Positions 1-10,705 of a stretch of 64,000 nt of DNA are shown one piece after another. Position 1 is the first letter of the stretch, and each line of letters begins with the position of its first letter. Under the pieces are notes generated by a model. It ran no database searches and had not been told where the DNA came from. It was given only the letters and a program-made list of their open reading frames with translations. Source of the stretch: Gymnopus androsaceus JB14 (lineage: Eukaryota; Basidiomycota; Agaricomycetes; Agaricales; Omphalotaceae); assembly GCA_009733575.1 (NCBI GenBank), contig ML769655.1, positions 28,147-92,146 on the forward strand, written 5' to 3'. Made by a program: the position numbers and the translations under genes.

Positions 1-826
1 CTCCCTCAGGACTATGGCGGCTTGTGAAAAGAATGGAAAGCTTGGTGGGCAGACTTTGCACCAATTCAAGAACCTCTACTGTTTCACAACATTCATCCAT
101 GGCATCCAACACAATACAACATCTGCCAATAGTCTCAAAAATTGCCATTACTGTGGTGGCCAAGTCCTTTGTGGTAGGTGGGTACCCGGTGAGGCCTTGT
201 CTAGTGCAGTTATCAAACAAATCTTTTAGTGCTGAATGAATTCCCTCCCCATTGGCGCCAACTCGAAGCAAAAGAGATTGTAAGCAGCCATGCAAATCAG
301 TCTTTTGACCCGTATTATCACGAGAGTCAAAGTAATGATACCACAGATTTTCTGGGGCTGCTTTCTGAAGATCTCTGATGATCATAGTCCTATCATATAA
401 CAAATTTTCAAGTAGTTCTGGTTTCAAGCACCATTGAACTCACGATAAAATGGTCTTTCCTGAGCCAGCTTTAATAGGTTTCAGCAATAATTCATTGTAA
501 CATTTAGATCCATCCATACCTTTACCTTGAATCCATAATTTACCTGGGCTCTGCTTCCACTTCACATATTCAGGATGGTTTAGGATCCATTCTCCAGTAC
601 CCTCAGCTCTTTTGTCATCTGCAACTCGAAAGTTTGTGGCACAATCGGGTGCGTCTAGCCATTTTCGAATCTTTTCCTTTTCATCAGTTGCTGTAAAAAT
701 AAAAAATAAAAAGTCATTAATATGTGCTGACATGGATTAGGATGTATAACCCACAAACGACAGTGAATGTTCCACCATGTATGGAAAAATGGGAAGCATT
801 CATAAACATACTATCATATATCATCA
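1..826 (-). CDS. NLR-like NACHT-domain protein, 5' part, runs off the window
   Basis: Fungal NLR-type (STAND) NTPase, thought of as a non-self or stress sensor in the cytosol. Three exons are readable: about 740-826, 520-690 and 444-468, then one from 389 to the window edge, with 51- and 54-nt GT-AG introns at 469-519 and 390-443. The first exon carries SHFSIHGGTF, the short N-terminal motif common in basidiomycete NLRs. The second has RKWLDAPDC and the linker GTGEWILNHPEY. Joining LWIQGK to AGSGKTILS across the 51-nt intron gives an intact Walker A. Further on are WYHYFDSRD, Walker B CIVLDAMDEC and sensor ILFTSR. The C-terminal repeat domain (ankyrin, WD40 or TPR) lies outside the window. 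Start codon uncertain (ATG at 809 or 826). No stop was seen inside the NACHT core. Confidence 0.85.
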
Positions 827-1672
827 GAGTGCTGATCTTGTAAGGTCTTGGAAGAGATATTGTTTCTTACCTTCCACTTTGATTGATCACTGGCATTTCC
901 GAGTCTCCGTGGAGCAAAATGCGGTTATAAGTTATGAGAAATATACAGCTTAGAATGTATTGAATTGACACACCGGTTGGGCTGTAAAATTATGGTGGAA
1001 GCAAGGAATCGCCCTTATATACACTCAGTTCGAGATCCTATGATCACCTTTCAGGCCGATGACTTCGTGAATGAACTTGATTGACTTGATTGACTTGATA
1101 TCAATATTGATTCGTTGACGATGCCGCTGGCACTGCCAAATTCAGAAATTACAACAGCGTATTCGGAGTTCAGTTCAATTTAGTTCAATAAATAGTGGCC
1201 GCCAAATTTGGCCTATAAGTGTCCAAAAAATTGAGCTCAAAGGTCAATGTGATGCGTATGAAGATACAAAAGACCGCGGTTCAGTATGCTGCATTACGCA
1301 TTACTGTCAACCAGTGTTGTCACTGACTCCGACAGATCGTGGGTCCGATCAAATTCGCTGTCAGGTTTTAAAACGGTCTGACTTTGGCTTGCTTTTGGCC
1401 CGGTTGGCCCGGTGATGAAATTTTCGGAAATTTTCGGAAGCTGGTGGCTGTTATGAGCAAGTTGCGCGGGAACACAGGACTCCGAGACAGCGTCCGGGAC
1501 AGTATACGGGACAAAGTGCGGGACAAAAGCACGGGACAGGGTATATCTCCGGGACCTCTTCTCTATCTGGGGCCGCTGGGGTTTGACTGTTATATCTGCA
1601 TATAAATGAGGAGTGTGAGAGTTCTGCTCAGATAGGCGCCAGGGCGCTAACTTTCGGTGCCAGCGCTAGAAT
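827..1672. other. Intergenic, short degenerate tandem repeat
   Basis: No gene seen. At about 1485-1545 a degenerate 10-14 bp unit, CGGGACA with a variable spacer, repeats about five times. A TATA-like ATATAAATG lies near 1600, upstream of the KDZ remnant and possibly part of its promoter. Confidence 0.4.
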
Positions 1673-3180
1673 TTGTACATTAACCTTGCCTCCATGGTAT
1701 CCCTCGCTAGATTGGTTCAGGTGCTCTCTGCAGCATCTGTGGCCCTTTCCAATATACTCTTGAGCCAGATAATTGCCTTTGTTCTCTTATGCTCTTGTCT
1801 CAAAAACAATATACTTTTAATTTGGCCTTCGACACAGGACCCAATGAATGCACCACCCATTCTACCAAATGAAACCAATCAGTTCCTTCAGAATGTTTGC
1901 AATATGGACCATAGTGATATTGAAGCACAATGGAATGCAGTGAAAGATGATATATGGCATCCCGATGAGATACTGCAAGGCATACAGAACGATAATTCTG
2001 TGCAGCAAATGTTCAAGTTGAATGGTGGTCAGCATTATTATGAGTTCAATTCATCTGTTGATATCTTCTCAAACCAATGATTTGTACCATACAGCCTCTC
2101 CAGTCAGCATCTGGCCTCCAACAGCTTCCTGTATTAATCCTAATTGCAAGTATGTTATCAGAAATCGGAAACTCAAGCTTCAGGGTGCTGTAGAGCAGGA
2201 AGGTATCCTTTACACAAAGGAACGAGGTGCAATAGCTGTTCGTTTTTATCAGATTACATGTGAAGGTCAGTGTAGTAACCTGCAAGAACAACAATGAAAA
2301 CATTAAACATCTGATTTGTAGGCTGCCGTGTAGTTTATCACCATGATTACTATGTTCATGTGCATCCAGAAACCCAGGAGAAGCAGCACATGTACTATGA
2401 TACACTCTCCAATGATTCTTTCCTTCCAAACATCCTTCAGGTCGCAAAACATCACTTCGTTGAAATCAAGCTGGCCAAAATGTGGAGATATAATATGCTC
2501 TTTACCTGGTGAGTATTTCATTACCTAACCTTTGAATGTTGTTCAGTCTATTCCAATAGATCATCTGCAACCGGATGTATTCAGAGCTACACTGCTTGTG
2601 ATACATACAGCAATGTTGCTGCTCAGTGGTCCTTTAATCCACTACTTTGAATGGAATACATCTATGATTTGTTCAAATCCTTTCCCTCCTTGACTTCTAC
2701 CATTCACAGCAGTTACAACTGTGTGTACCTCATGAGGTTGAACAGACATATTGCTACAATCATGCAATGAAAGAAATGAATGAATTTATCCATACATATG
2801 GCCAGCCAGAGGTTGATCATCATTGCAACAAATGTGTTAGAAACTTTTTCAAAGATGGACAGGGTAATTATCTTAGAGGCTGTTTATCTGTTCAAGTTCA
2901 AGCTAATTCAGGTTCTAGAAATGGAGGTCTTTGCAGTTGTCTGTGATGGCATGACTCTAGGATGCCCTACTTGTGGTGTTGCACACTGTAAAGAGCCTCT
3001 ACCTTCAACCAAGTCTGCATTCTGCACTATTCACAAGTCACGTGAGGATAATTGCTGAGTAGTAGGCTGTAATGCTTCTGTCACTTCTGGAAGTAAGACA
3101 TGTGCAGATAAGGAGCATAAAAACTCTGAGTGCCGCTACTATGAAGTCAGTGAAGCTGCATTCTGTTATGAATGTTCTTA
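1673..3180 (+). pseudogene. KDZ transposon cysteine-cluster protein (CxC5 + CxC6), broken
   Basis: Remnant of the N-terminal part of a Kyakuja-Dileera-Zisupton type element. The first block (about 1840-2060) has PPILPNETNQFL and AQWNAVKDDIW, like the head of CxC5. The block at 2100-2510 has WPPTASCINPNC, a second cysteine pair, then VVYHHDYYVHVHP, the Cys-rich CxC5 core. A further exon ends in GQPEVDHHCNKC. After a short intron (about 2862-2910) comes AVVCDGMTLGCPTCG with CKEPL and a following Cys/His series, matching CxC6. Damage: the frame changes near 2060-2100, an in-frame stop interrupts about 2690, and a TGA at 3056-3058 stands inside the CxC6 cluster where reading resumes as VVGCNASV. 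The RNase H-fold transposase domain that should follow is absent. Family assignment is by remembered motif pattern. Confidence 0.7.
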
Positions 3181-3690
3181 TCTTATCTAAACACATGACA
3201 TTATTCCTTCATCATTTCCTTTATTTATCCTTGTATATCTAAAAGCACATGCTTTTTTAGACATGCAGCTATACTGATTGGTTATGTTTTGTGACAATTA
3301 TTAGTTATTGCTTAACTGAAATGATAGAACTCATTATTTATTAATTATTTATCATAAATTGAGTTAATGTCTGTTGTCCTGGGAAGGAAGCCACCTTCAA
3401 GCTGTAATATACCGAAGTACTCAATGAGTAGTGGTGGTCCTGGTGGAGAAAATCATTAAATAAAATTAGCACCTATCGTAAGCCATTTATTTGACCCTGT
3501 ATGGATAATACAGCTGTGCTACACCCGTAGTACCCATACCATATTCCATTGGACCTTTGAGCAGCAGTCCTATGGCATGGATATGGCTTCAAATGTACTG
3601 TAGCAGATCCATAGGCTACAGCCATACCTGTAATGTATGGTGGCCATCCCTAACTACAGTGAATAAGTAACATGTGAGACCAACATAAAG
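3181..3690. other. Intergenic, AT-rich
   Basis: No gene seen. The stretch 3490-3650 has internal CATACC/CCATAC inversions that resemble the end of a miniature hAT element, but no matching second end was found. Confidence 0.3.
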
Positions 3691-5100
3691 AAATGTAAAC
3701 ATACACTCCATATGCTCTGCTAATGTACACTTCAGAAGGGGCTCATTTGGTGTAAGGGAAAAAATAATTGACACCATCAAAATGAAGAGTGAATCCTGAA
3801 CCTATGCAAGTTCAGTGAATTTGCCATGAAGATATTAGTAATGCTTACCAGGAGGAACATCTTGTGTTTGCATGGTTGGTAGTTGTTCATTTGAAAGATG
3901 ATCGTAAATGACTTGAAGTGCATCTTTTGGAAGTGCTGCTTGTGCAATAGACCAGATAAGAGAAACAGCACCAATTATATCCTGATCATGGTCAATCTTC
4001 TGTTCTGTGGTCAACTTTTTTGTGTATGAAACTGCTGGTCCAAAGACACATGCATGCCAAGGACCCATATTGAGTTGAGCCTGGTTCATGACCCCTATAT
4101 GGGTTGGCTGGGAGAGTGGTATCAGTACTGTACTGCCAAGGCCAGAAAAGAAAAATAAACACTATACCCAAACATTTCAATGATAATTTACAGCAGCATC
4201 TACTGCCTTGCAAAGGAATTTTGTCAAGCTTGGGGAATATGCACATCCCATTCCCACACCACAGACAACCACCAAATTGATGGTATAAGCTGAAAACACT
4301 GAGAAACAGGGAAGTAGGACATAGAAAGTCTAGTTACCTTCAGTACTCCCTGCAAGAACTATATAGGACTGGTCTGCAGCTAGCCTGACCATGTCATATT
4401 CATCTAAATCCACCAATTTAGATACCCCATGATCTTCACTCCTACCATTTTTGCTCATATAGAAATGTGCTTTGATATGATGGTCCTTGGTAGTGCGTTC
4501 CCACCACACAACTTTAAATGCTGGAATTTCAGGTTTACCATCCAAAACATCTTGGACTGTATATAGCTCAGCGCGGATACCCAGTTCAGACACCTATTGA
4601 AATGAAAGAAATAAGAAAAAACATTTGTATTGAGAAAAGAATAACAAACCATTTCTCATTTCTGCCGGTGTGAAGCTTTAGACTTGCTCTGTGAGTCCCA
4701 AGCTTTTACATGGTTAATGAAATGTTTCAGATGAACAACAAGCTGTTGTTCATGCAGCATAGATGCTAGCCGAGTTGCTCTTCTGTAAAAAGCTTCCCAC
4801 TGCATAATATTAGAGGATAAATAGTAGATAGAGCAATTTTGTTCAAGTACATAAACTTACATCAGGAATGTCTGGACACTTAGTTTTAATTATGCTAAGC
4901 AGGCCAGCAGCAACATCAGAGTTGAAGCTGTTTTCATTAGCCAATTTTGCAAAAATTCATTGGTTTTGGGTGTCTTGGATGAACAATAACACTATTCCTT
5001 CATTCAGCAATGATCATATGTACTGTAACTGGAAGAGACCTTACCAGGATCAGTAGATGCCTTATTTCTGTTGCGTTGATGCGGTTTGCCCATTTCAATA
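3690..5100 (-). pseudogene. Conserved agaricomycete hypothetical protein, multi-exon, with an in-frame stop
   Basis: At least seven exons with GT-AG borders read from about 5100 down to 3690. In order they give NRNKASTDPG; AKLANENSFNSDVAAGLL; WEAFYRRATRLASMLHEQ; a long block with GIRAELYTVQDVLDGKPEIP, FKVVWWERTTKDHHIKAHFY and VRLAADQSYIVLAGSTEG; YTINLVVVCGVGMGCAYSP; GPWHACVFGPAVSYTKKLTT with IDHDQDIIGAVSLIWSIAQA; and GSGFTLHFDGVNYFFP. It looks like a family of uncharacterised agaricomycete proteins, which I recall only loosely. In the last exon the frame reads a TGA at 3743-3745 and then continues with APSEVYISRAYG, which still looks coding, so the gene may have lost its C-terminus. No signal peptide or membrane segment seen. 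Function unknown. It lies next to the KDZ remnant, facing it. Confidence 0.6.
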
Positions 5101-5323
5101 TGGAAGCAGAAAGAAGAACCAAGATCAGGTGATATAAATTAAGTTCGCCAGTGGCGCGGAAATCATGCGCTAGGCTACCGGCGCGCGCGGCGCTGAACGT
5201 CTTGCGAGCGCTGAGCGCTGAACCCGGGCATTGTGCGCCCATCAATTTATGTCAAATTTGAAGTCGTTGAGTCTCTATTCACTCTTTCAGCCTTTCAGCC
5301 TTCCAACCTGATCACCATCCAAG

Positions 5324-7000
5324 ATGCAGTTGAACGCCGATATCATCTACCTTATCTGCGAAAAACTTGATCCAGCTGAAGCCGACCGCTTTGATGTTAG
5401 AATAATGCGGATGACCTTAGTGTCGCTCGGTCTCACCAACAAGATTTGCCTGGAACCAGCTCTTGACGTTCTCTGGAGAGATTTATAGCATGGACGCTCT
5501 TCGTTGCTTTCTGCAGATGACGAAGGACTTGGGAACAACAGCCAATGTTGTTAATTTCTCTTGACGATGTGCCAGTAGCTGACGTCCATGCAGGTATTGG
5601 AGAGTATGAGAACTCTTCTTAGTAAACTCAGTGGAGACAATCAAAAGGTTCTTGTCAATAGCTCCGCGCTCCGTCTAACTAACTGAATATAGGCTATAGT
5701 GAAAAGCCGCATACATTGGAACAGAATGCTTTACTACACATCTCGTGTTCGGGTCTTATCCTTGTATCGGCCAGACCACATCGGCGCCTCAATATACGCC
5801 AGAATCGGGGAAGCTCCTCAATGTATCTTCCCTAACCTTCGTAAACTTTGTGCATCACATTCGCTTATATCCTCTGGAAGCCTTCCCTTCTTCCTATCAG
5901 ACTCCGTGCTTTCCGTGGAATTTCCGAGCTCTTATGGCGAGGATGCGCCGGACTTGGGACCGACCTTGTCCAGCGTAGCTCGAAAGGTTCCCACACTGGA
6001 GGAGATTATTCTGTCATATGGGGAGAGTCGCCCCTTCTCATCCTTCTCCTCAACGCTGCGCACCTTGGAAGGACTTCGAGTTTTGCAGATCTATGGCACT
6101 CTCAATCATTATGAGAAGGATTTCATCGCCACCATCTCGAATTTGCCAAAGCTGTCGAATCTCTCTCTCAGAGTTCCCTCTACGACTCACCTAAATTATG
6201 ATGGAATTCGGAAAAGTGGATTTGCATCTTTGAAACGCTTTTCAATTGGTGCTTCAATCGATGAAGCCCATGTATTTCTGTCGAAAATCCCATCCACGGT
6301 GCTTCAATCATTGGAGATGACTACATGGATGGACCCCGATTTCCTCGACTTGCCCACATTCCTTCTTTCTTTCAACCGCCTCGCAGTGAAGATCTCAACT
6401 TTCAGCCTGCTTACGAGGTGTTGCGTAAAGTTATCTCCTGTGCAGGCAGCCCTATATGCTAGTGACAACGACTTGTGGTCGGCGTTCGCATCTTTCCTCC
6501 CATTGCACGAGATGCAAGTTTTTGAGTGTGCATTTCCTGTGTGTTTGTTGGATGAACGGATTGAGAGCATCGCGTTGGCCTGGCCTAACCTGGAGAGACT
6601 GGTCATCACGCCAGCTGCGGTCTGGGATATACTTAAACTAGACCCACACATAGGAGCTACTATCAACTCCGTATCTCACTTTGCCCAAAACTGCCCAAAA
6701 CTGGAATATTTGGCTGTTCCTGTCCAAGTTCATTCACCGCTTCCTGATATCCTTCCAGATCTGACTTTTTTTGCACATCCATTGCATACCTTCAAGTGCA
6801 CGCTGCCTGGAGATTTAGTAGATCTCGATGGTGTCGCTGTACGCCTGGATCGAGTCTTTCCTTCACTCACTCATGTTGAGGGCAATTTTAGAGCTTCTGC
6901 ATGGGAGGAAGTGACTCGCATAATCAGGGAAGAGCTCCAGGTTGTTCGCACAGAACAGCAAGCTCCCACCAGAGTTGCATTGGGCTCACAGGAGGGATGA
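5324..7000 (+). pseudogene. F-box-like / LRR-like protein, copy A, first exon disrupted
   Basis: The first exon starts at 5324 with an F-box-like head (NADIIYLICEKLDPAEADRF, then SLGLTNKICLEPALDVLW). It hits a TAG at about 5485. The related copy at 15481 shows that reading should continue as SMDALR, so one or two base losses have shifted the frame. An intron runs about 5594-5692 (GTATTG...ATAG). The second exon is open for 433 codons from 5699 to 7000 and has irregular leucine-rich blocks such as IFPNLRKLCASHSLIS, LEGLRVLQIYG and LERLVITP. F-box proteins act as substrate adaptors of SCF ubiquitin ligases; that role is inferred from the family. The second exon is intact, so the damage may be recent, or the real gene may start elsewhere. 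Confidence 0.65.
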
Positions 7001-7002
7001 GG

Positions 7003-7670
7003 CTCCGTTCACTCAACATTTATTATAATTATGTTTACTACTCGCCATAATAGCGTCACCTGCCTACGGGAGAGAGTAGTTAGTTACGAATTCATTGTAT
7101 GCTGTTATAGCCCTTATTATTGATTCTCTTGATTCTTTGCGTGATGGAATGAAGCCATGCGTAAAACATATGTTTGAGATGGTCAAGTTTCCTCGTTTAC
7201 CCAACGTTGTGTGCCGTGTCCTCGGATGTATTTCTATTTTGCCTGTCAGGGTTTATTTTTACCTCCAGAAAAGTATACGAATCATCGGCCGTCACGGCTA
7301 GAACAGAACCTCTTTCAACGATGTCCGCATAACTTTGCATGAAGTTGGTTTTGGAGGAGGATTCGGCTCTACTCTAGGAACGAGGCAGAACATGCGGAGG
7401 AGGTTCGCTCGTCGCCATGGGCTGCAGGGGGATAGTGGGAGATCTAGGCTCAAGTTCAGGATGCTGTGATTACGGAAGTTTCCAAACTATGGCATATGTA
7501 CTTTCTCGCTTATAATAAAGTCCTTCTTTCTCCTCTCACTTCCCCTCTTCCTCAAAGGCCGTTTGTTGACTCGTGCACAACCCTTCCATTCGCTTTCTGA
7601 GCATTCTTTCTAACGGATTCAGTATTCTTTCTGCATACACTCGCTCAGCTCGATTCGACCTTGAATAGCA
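7003..7670. other. Intergenic; promoter of the secreted protein gene
   Basis: No gene seen. From about 7500 it is pyrimidine-rich (CTTTCTCGCT, TCCTTCTTTCTCCTCTC), the usual look of a fungal promoter just ahead of the start at 7671. A TATA-like TATAATAAAG lies near 7510. Confidence 0.4.
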
Positions 7671-9072
7671 ATGCACCCGTCAGCTCTCTTTGCTTCTTTT
7701 GTGACCGTGGCGTTGGTGGCGCTCGTGGATGCTAGTGGAGCGGGTGAGCTCCTCTTGCTGTTTCTCTGCGAATCAAGATGCTGACCTTACAGCTATCTGC
7801 AAAACCAGAGGCGTCACTGAGGAAAAGTTCAGATGACAAAGGAAGTCACGCTAGGGTCGACCGTGCCACCTGCGTATGCCTGCGTCATACTTCAGAGCCT
7901 CTGGAATATGTACACGTTACGGCGTTACTGATGTGACTTACGCAAGTATATCTTTTTCCCAGCGACGCCTCTGGTTTTGCAGATAGCTGTAATCAGCCGA
8001 TTTAGACAGCTGTGATGCGGCGTGGACTGTGTGTAACGAGGCTTACCTGACTGCCAACAGTAACTCGACCGCTACTCCCGCTACATACACTTGCCAGACC
8101 GAGTATGTTAACTGTATGGCTGGTAATGCGGTCGAGGCTACTAGTGCGACGCCGAGTGTCATTGCGACTTCCAGCGCCTCTTCGGTTGAGGCTACTGGTT
8201 CGAGCAGTGTGGAGGTTATTAGTTCAAGCGTTATCGCAACTTCCTCCAGCGATGTTGCTACTTCTGGCGAAGCCACTGCTTCTTCCAGTACCGCTGCCAC
8301 CTCTTCCAGTGTCGCCACGACCTCCTCCAGCATCGTTGCTGCTAGCAGTGTAGCCGCATCTTCCAGTGTCATCGCGACCTCCTCCAGCATTCTTGCTACT
8401 ACTAGTGAAGCCTCAAGCATCGTTAGCGGTCCCGCTTCTCCCTCTTCCACTATCGCCACTACGACCACTGCTGCTTCCGCAGCCGCCAGTGCTAGCGAGA
8501 GTTCCTTGCCTTTCTGCGATGAAATTGACGAGGAAGATGAGGATGACGAGGACTCCTCGACTCTCAGCGCACGGGACGATAGCTGCGAAGCTGCTTGGAG
8601 CGCCTGTAATGAGGCTTGGGTGTCCACTCCGGGCTCAGACTCAGAAGCTTCCGAGTACACTTGTCAGACCGAGTATGTCAATTGTATGGGTGGCTCTAGC
8701 TCGGCCGAAGATTCTTCCAGCGCTATCACGACTTCTCCTACCAGCACTGTCGTCGTCGCGCCTACCACGACCAGCTCCAGCATCCCCGCTATCGTCACTA
8801 GCAGCAGTAGTACCGTCACACCCACTTCAACTGTAGTCGCCACCACCACTGCTGTCTCTACATCTACATCTGCTTCCGCAGCTGCCAGTGCCACCGAGAG
8901 CTCTCTCCCTTTCTGTGATGAGATTGGCGAGAGAGACGAATACGGGTACGAGGATGATGAAGACGACGTTTCTTCCTATGTCGTCGTCACTACCACCCCA
9001 TCCACGAACTCGCGTTCAATTAACAACCATCGTCGTCAGCATGCGGGGATGTTGAGGGCTGACTCGTTCTAG
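7671..9072 (+). CDS. Secreted Ser/Thr-rich protein with two Cys modules
   Basis: Exon 1 (7671-7743) encodes a signal peptide, MHPSALFASFVTVALVALVD. The intron is 7744-8005 (GTGAGC...TTTAG), and exon 2 (8006-9072) joins in frame to give DSCDAAWTVCNEAYL. The mature protein repeats one module twice: SC-D/E-AAW-x-x-CNEA, a spacer, then YTCQTEYVNCM (about 8008-8120 and 8578-8690). Each module is followed by a long Ser/Thr/Ala/Val-rich stretch that should be heavily O-glycosylated, and by an acidic SLPFCDEI patch. About 380 residues in all. No GPI signal is evident. A cell-wall or secreted mucin-like role is inferred from composition; I recognise no named family. The intron is about 200 nt longer than its neighbours because of the element at 7788-7991. 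Confidence 0.8.
7788..7991. mobile_element. Miniature inverted-repeat element inside an intron
   Basis: 204 bp bounded by perfect 28-bp inverted repeats (7788-7815 and 7964-7991; the first begins TACAGCTATCTGCAAAACC). Both ends read TA-CAGC...GCTG-TA, which fits a TA target duplication as made by Tc1/mariner-type elements. Removing it leaves an intron of about 60 nt, the normal size here. It has no coding capacity. Confidence 0.85.
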
Positions 9073-10094
9073 GAGCCTTCGGACTTCCTGGCCTCATTGT
9101 TTGAGCTCATTCGCCCGCTACTCACTACGCCATTTGCTCTTTGCTACCTGCTTTGTCACATTCGCATATTCTTTAGAATTCATCTTGCATGATGAGCCGA
9201 TATGATGGATTTCTACGACCGCCCCTCTACCCTCTTCTCCTTTACCCCTCCTCCTCTTTCCCGCTCTCCCCTTCCTCCATTCCCTCTTCCATATATCCTC
9301 TAGATTCTGCTCAATCCTCGATTCTCTGTCCCTCTACTCATTATCCCTATTCTAACCACAACACATAGTAACGACTGACTGACTAGATCAGATTCAGCTC
9401 GCTCGGAGTTCATCGTTCCTTATCTTCTTATATCTCACTACTATCTAGTCATACCCACAGCGTATGTCATTGCTCTAGCCCCGGTAGGCACACTATACAG
9501 TATATCTTTGTCTTGTAGGAGGCTACATTGTTCTACCTACATGGTTTTATGCGCGTTGTACGCGAGAGATACGGTCGGTAATAGAAATATAGAAACACGA
9601 ATTTACATACGGATTATTCGGAGGGTTTTCGTTCTGTGCTCAACCTAATCCTTGGGCTGACTCGGGCTCGTGGCCTATTTTGTTCCTTCAAGCATTGAAA
9701 CAATGTCCAAAATCTAATTGGACGGCTGACCATCTTTCTACCGCAAGACTGAAAGTAGAAATTGCTCTTTGGAGCGGGATTGGTTCCAGTGGGGCTGTAG
9801 GATTAGGTGCTGGTATTGGATTCAATAGCGGAAAGATATGCTAAAGTATAGCATACACCAAAACAAAACCAACTTCCTCCACCTCAAACAATAAAGTAGT
9901 TGAGGGCAGGCTTAATCGCGATGAACAGTTCACCTTGAATACACAACTCAACGGATGATTTTATTGAAGGAACTACACCAAATTTGGGATTGATTTGTTG
10001 AGCAATACGTATGTGCAGTATATAGAAGTTAATTATATATCTACAGTTCTATGCGGTTGCAGAGTCTTGGGAATGTTCACTTGGAAGAAATGTG
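9073..10094. other. Intergenic
   Basis: No gene seen. CT-rich 3' flank at 9220-9360. A small hairpin, TATGCTA-AAG-TATAGCATA, lies at about 9835-9855. Confidence 0.4.
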
Positions 10095-10565
10095 TAACTT
10101 GTGGTCTGTATTTAAGGCTTTCCTCTGATTGCCTGAGATCCAAATTTTTGAGTATACATTTCACAAATGAACGGGCGAAGAGGATAGTACTGGCTTGGCC
10201 TAAGTAAGTACTCTCTGACACACACAGTCGGTAATGGCTGGAACATAGATCCTCATGAAGCTACTTAGTACTATTAAGTTCTCAGTTTGCCCAAAACTGT
10301 ACAAAGTTGGAGTATTTGGCTACTCCTCTTGGTTAATTCTCTGAACTTCCAACTCGAACATTCTTTGCAAATCCATTCCACTGCACTCTACCCAGTAACT
10401 TTGCAGGAGATGCTGCTAGTGTCAAAGTGAACCTTGAACAAGTCTTCCTTTCACTTTTTTATGCTTTGGGGGATCTTGGACGTCCTGGACAGCGGGAGGA
10501 AGTGATCGGGAAGAGCTATGGCATGCTGTTCGCGCTCATAACGGGGCAGAGCACGATATTCGGTT
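10095..10565 (+). pseudogene. F-box/LRR-like fragment, decayed copy
   Basis: Matches the C-terminal third of copy A (6470-6940) at lower identity. Readable pieces are LWSVFKAF, NERAKRIVLAWP, SQFAQNCTKLEYLATP and VNLEQVFLSLF, in order but in shifting frames with stops. Several short deletions separate the pieces. It is more diverged than the copies at 14401 and 15481, so it is an older duplicate. Confidence 0.7.
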
Positions 10566-10705
10566 ACATGCCAGGGACCCGACATTTTGATTACTATTCT
10601 CCGATTGACTCTTCGATACAATGAGTCATACAACTCTTGATTATATAAATGGCAATGCGTGTGGATAACCATTCACCGCGGCCTTCCTAAGCTTCAAGCC
10701 CTCCA

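Noticed and set aside
3490..3650. hAT miniature element
   Set aside because: Only one plausible end; no target duplication could be found.
8043..8660. Long minus-strand open frame opposite the secreted protein gene
   Set aside because: It is the mirror of a Ser/Thr/Ala-rich coding repeat; the plus strand has a signal peptide and splice sites, the minus strand neither.
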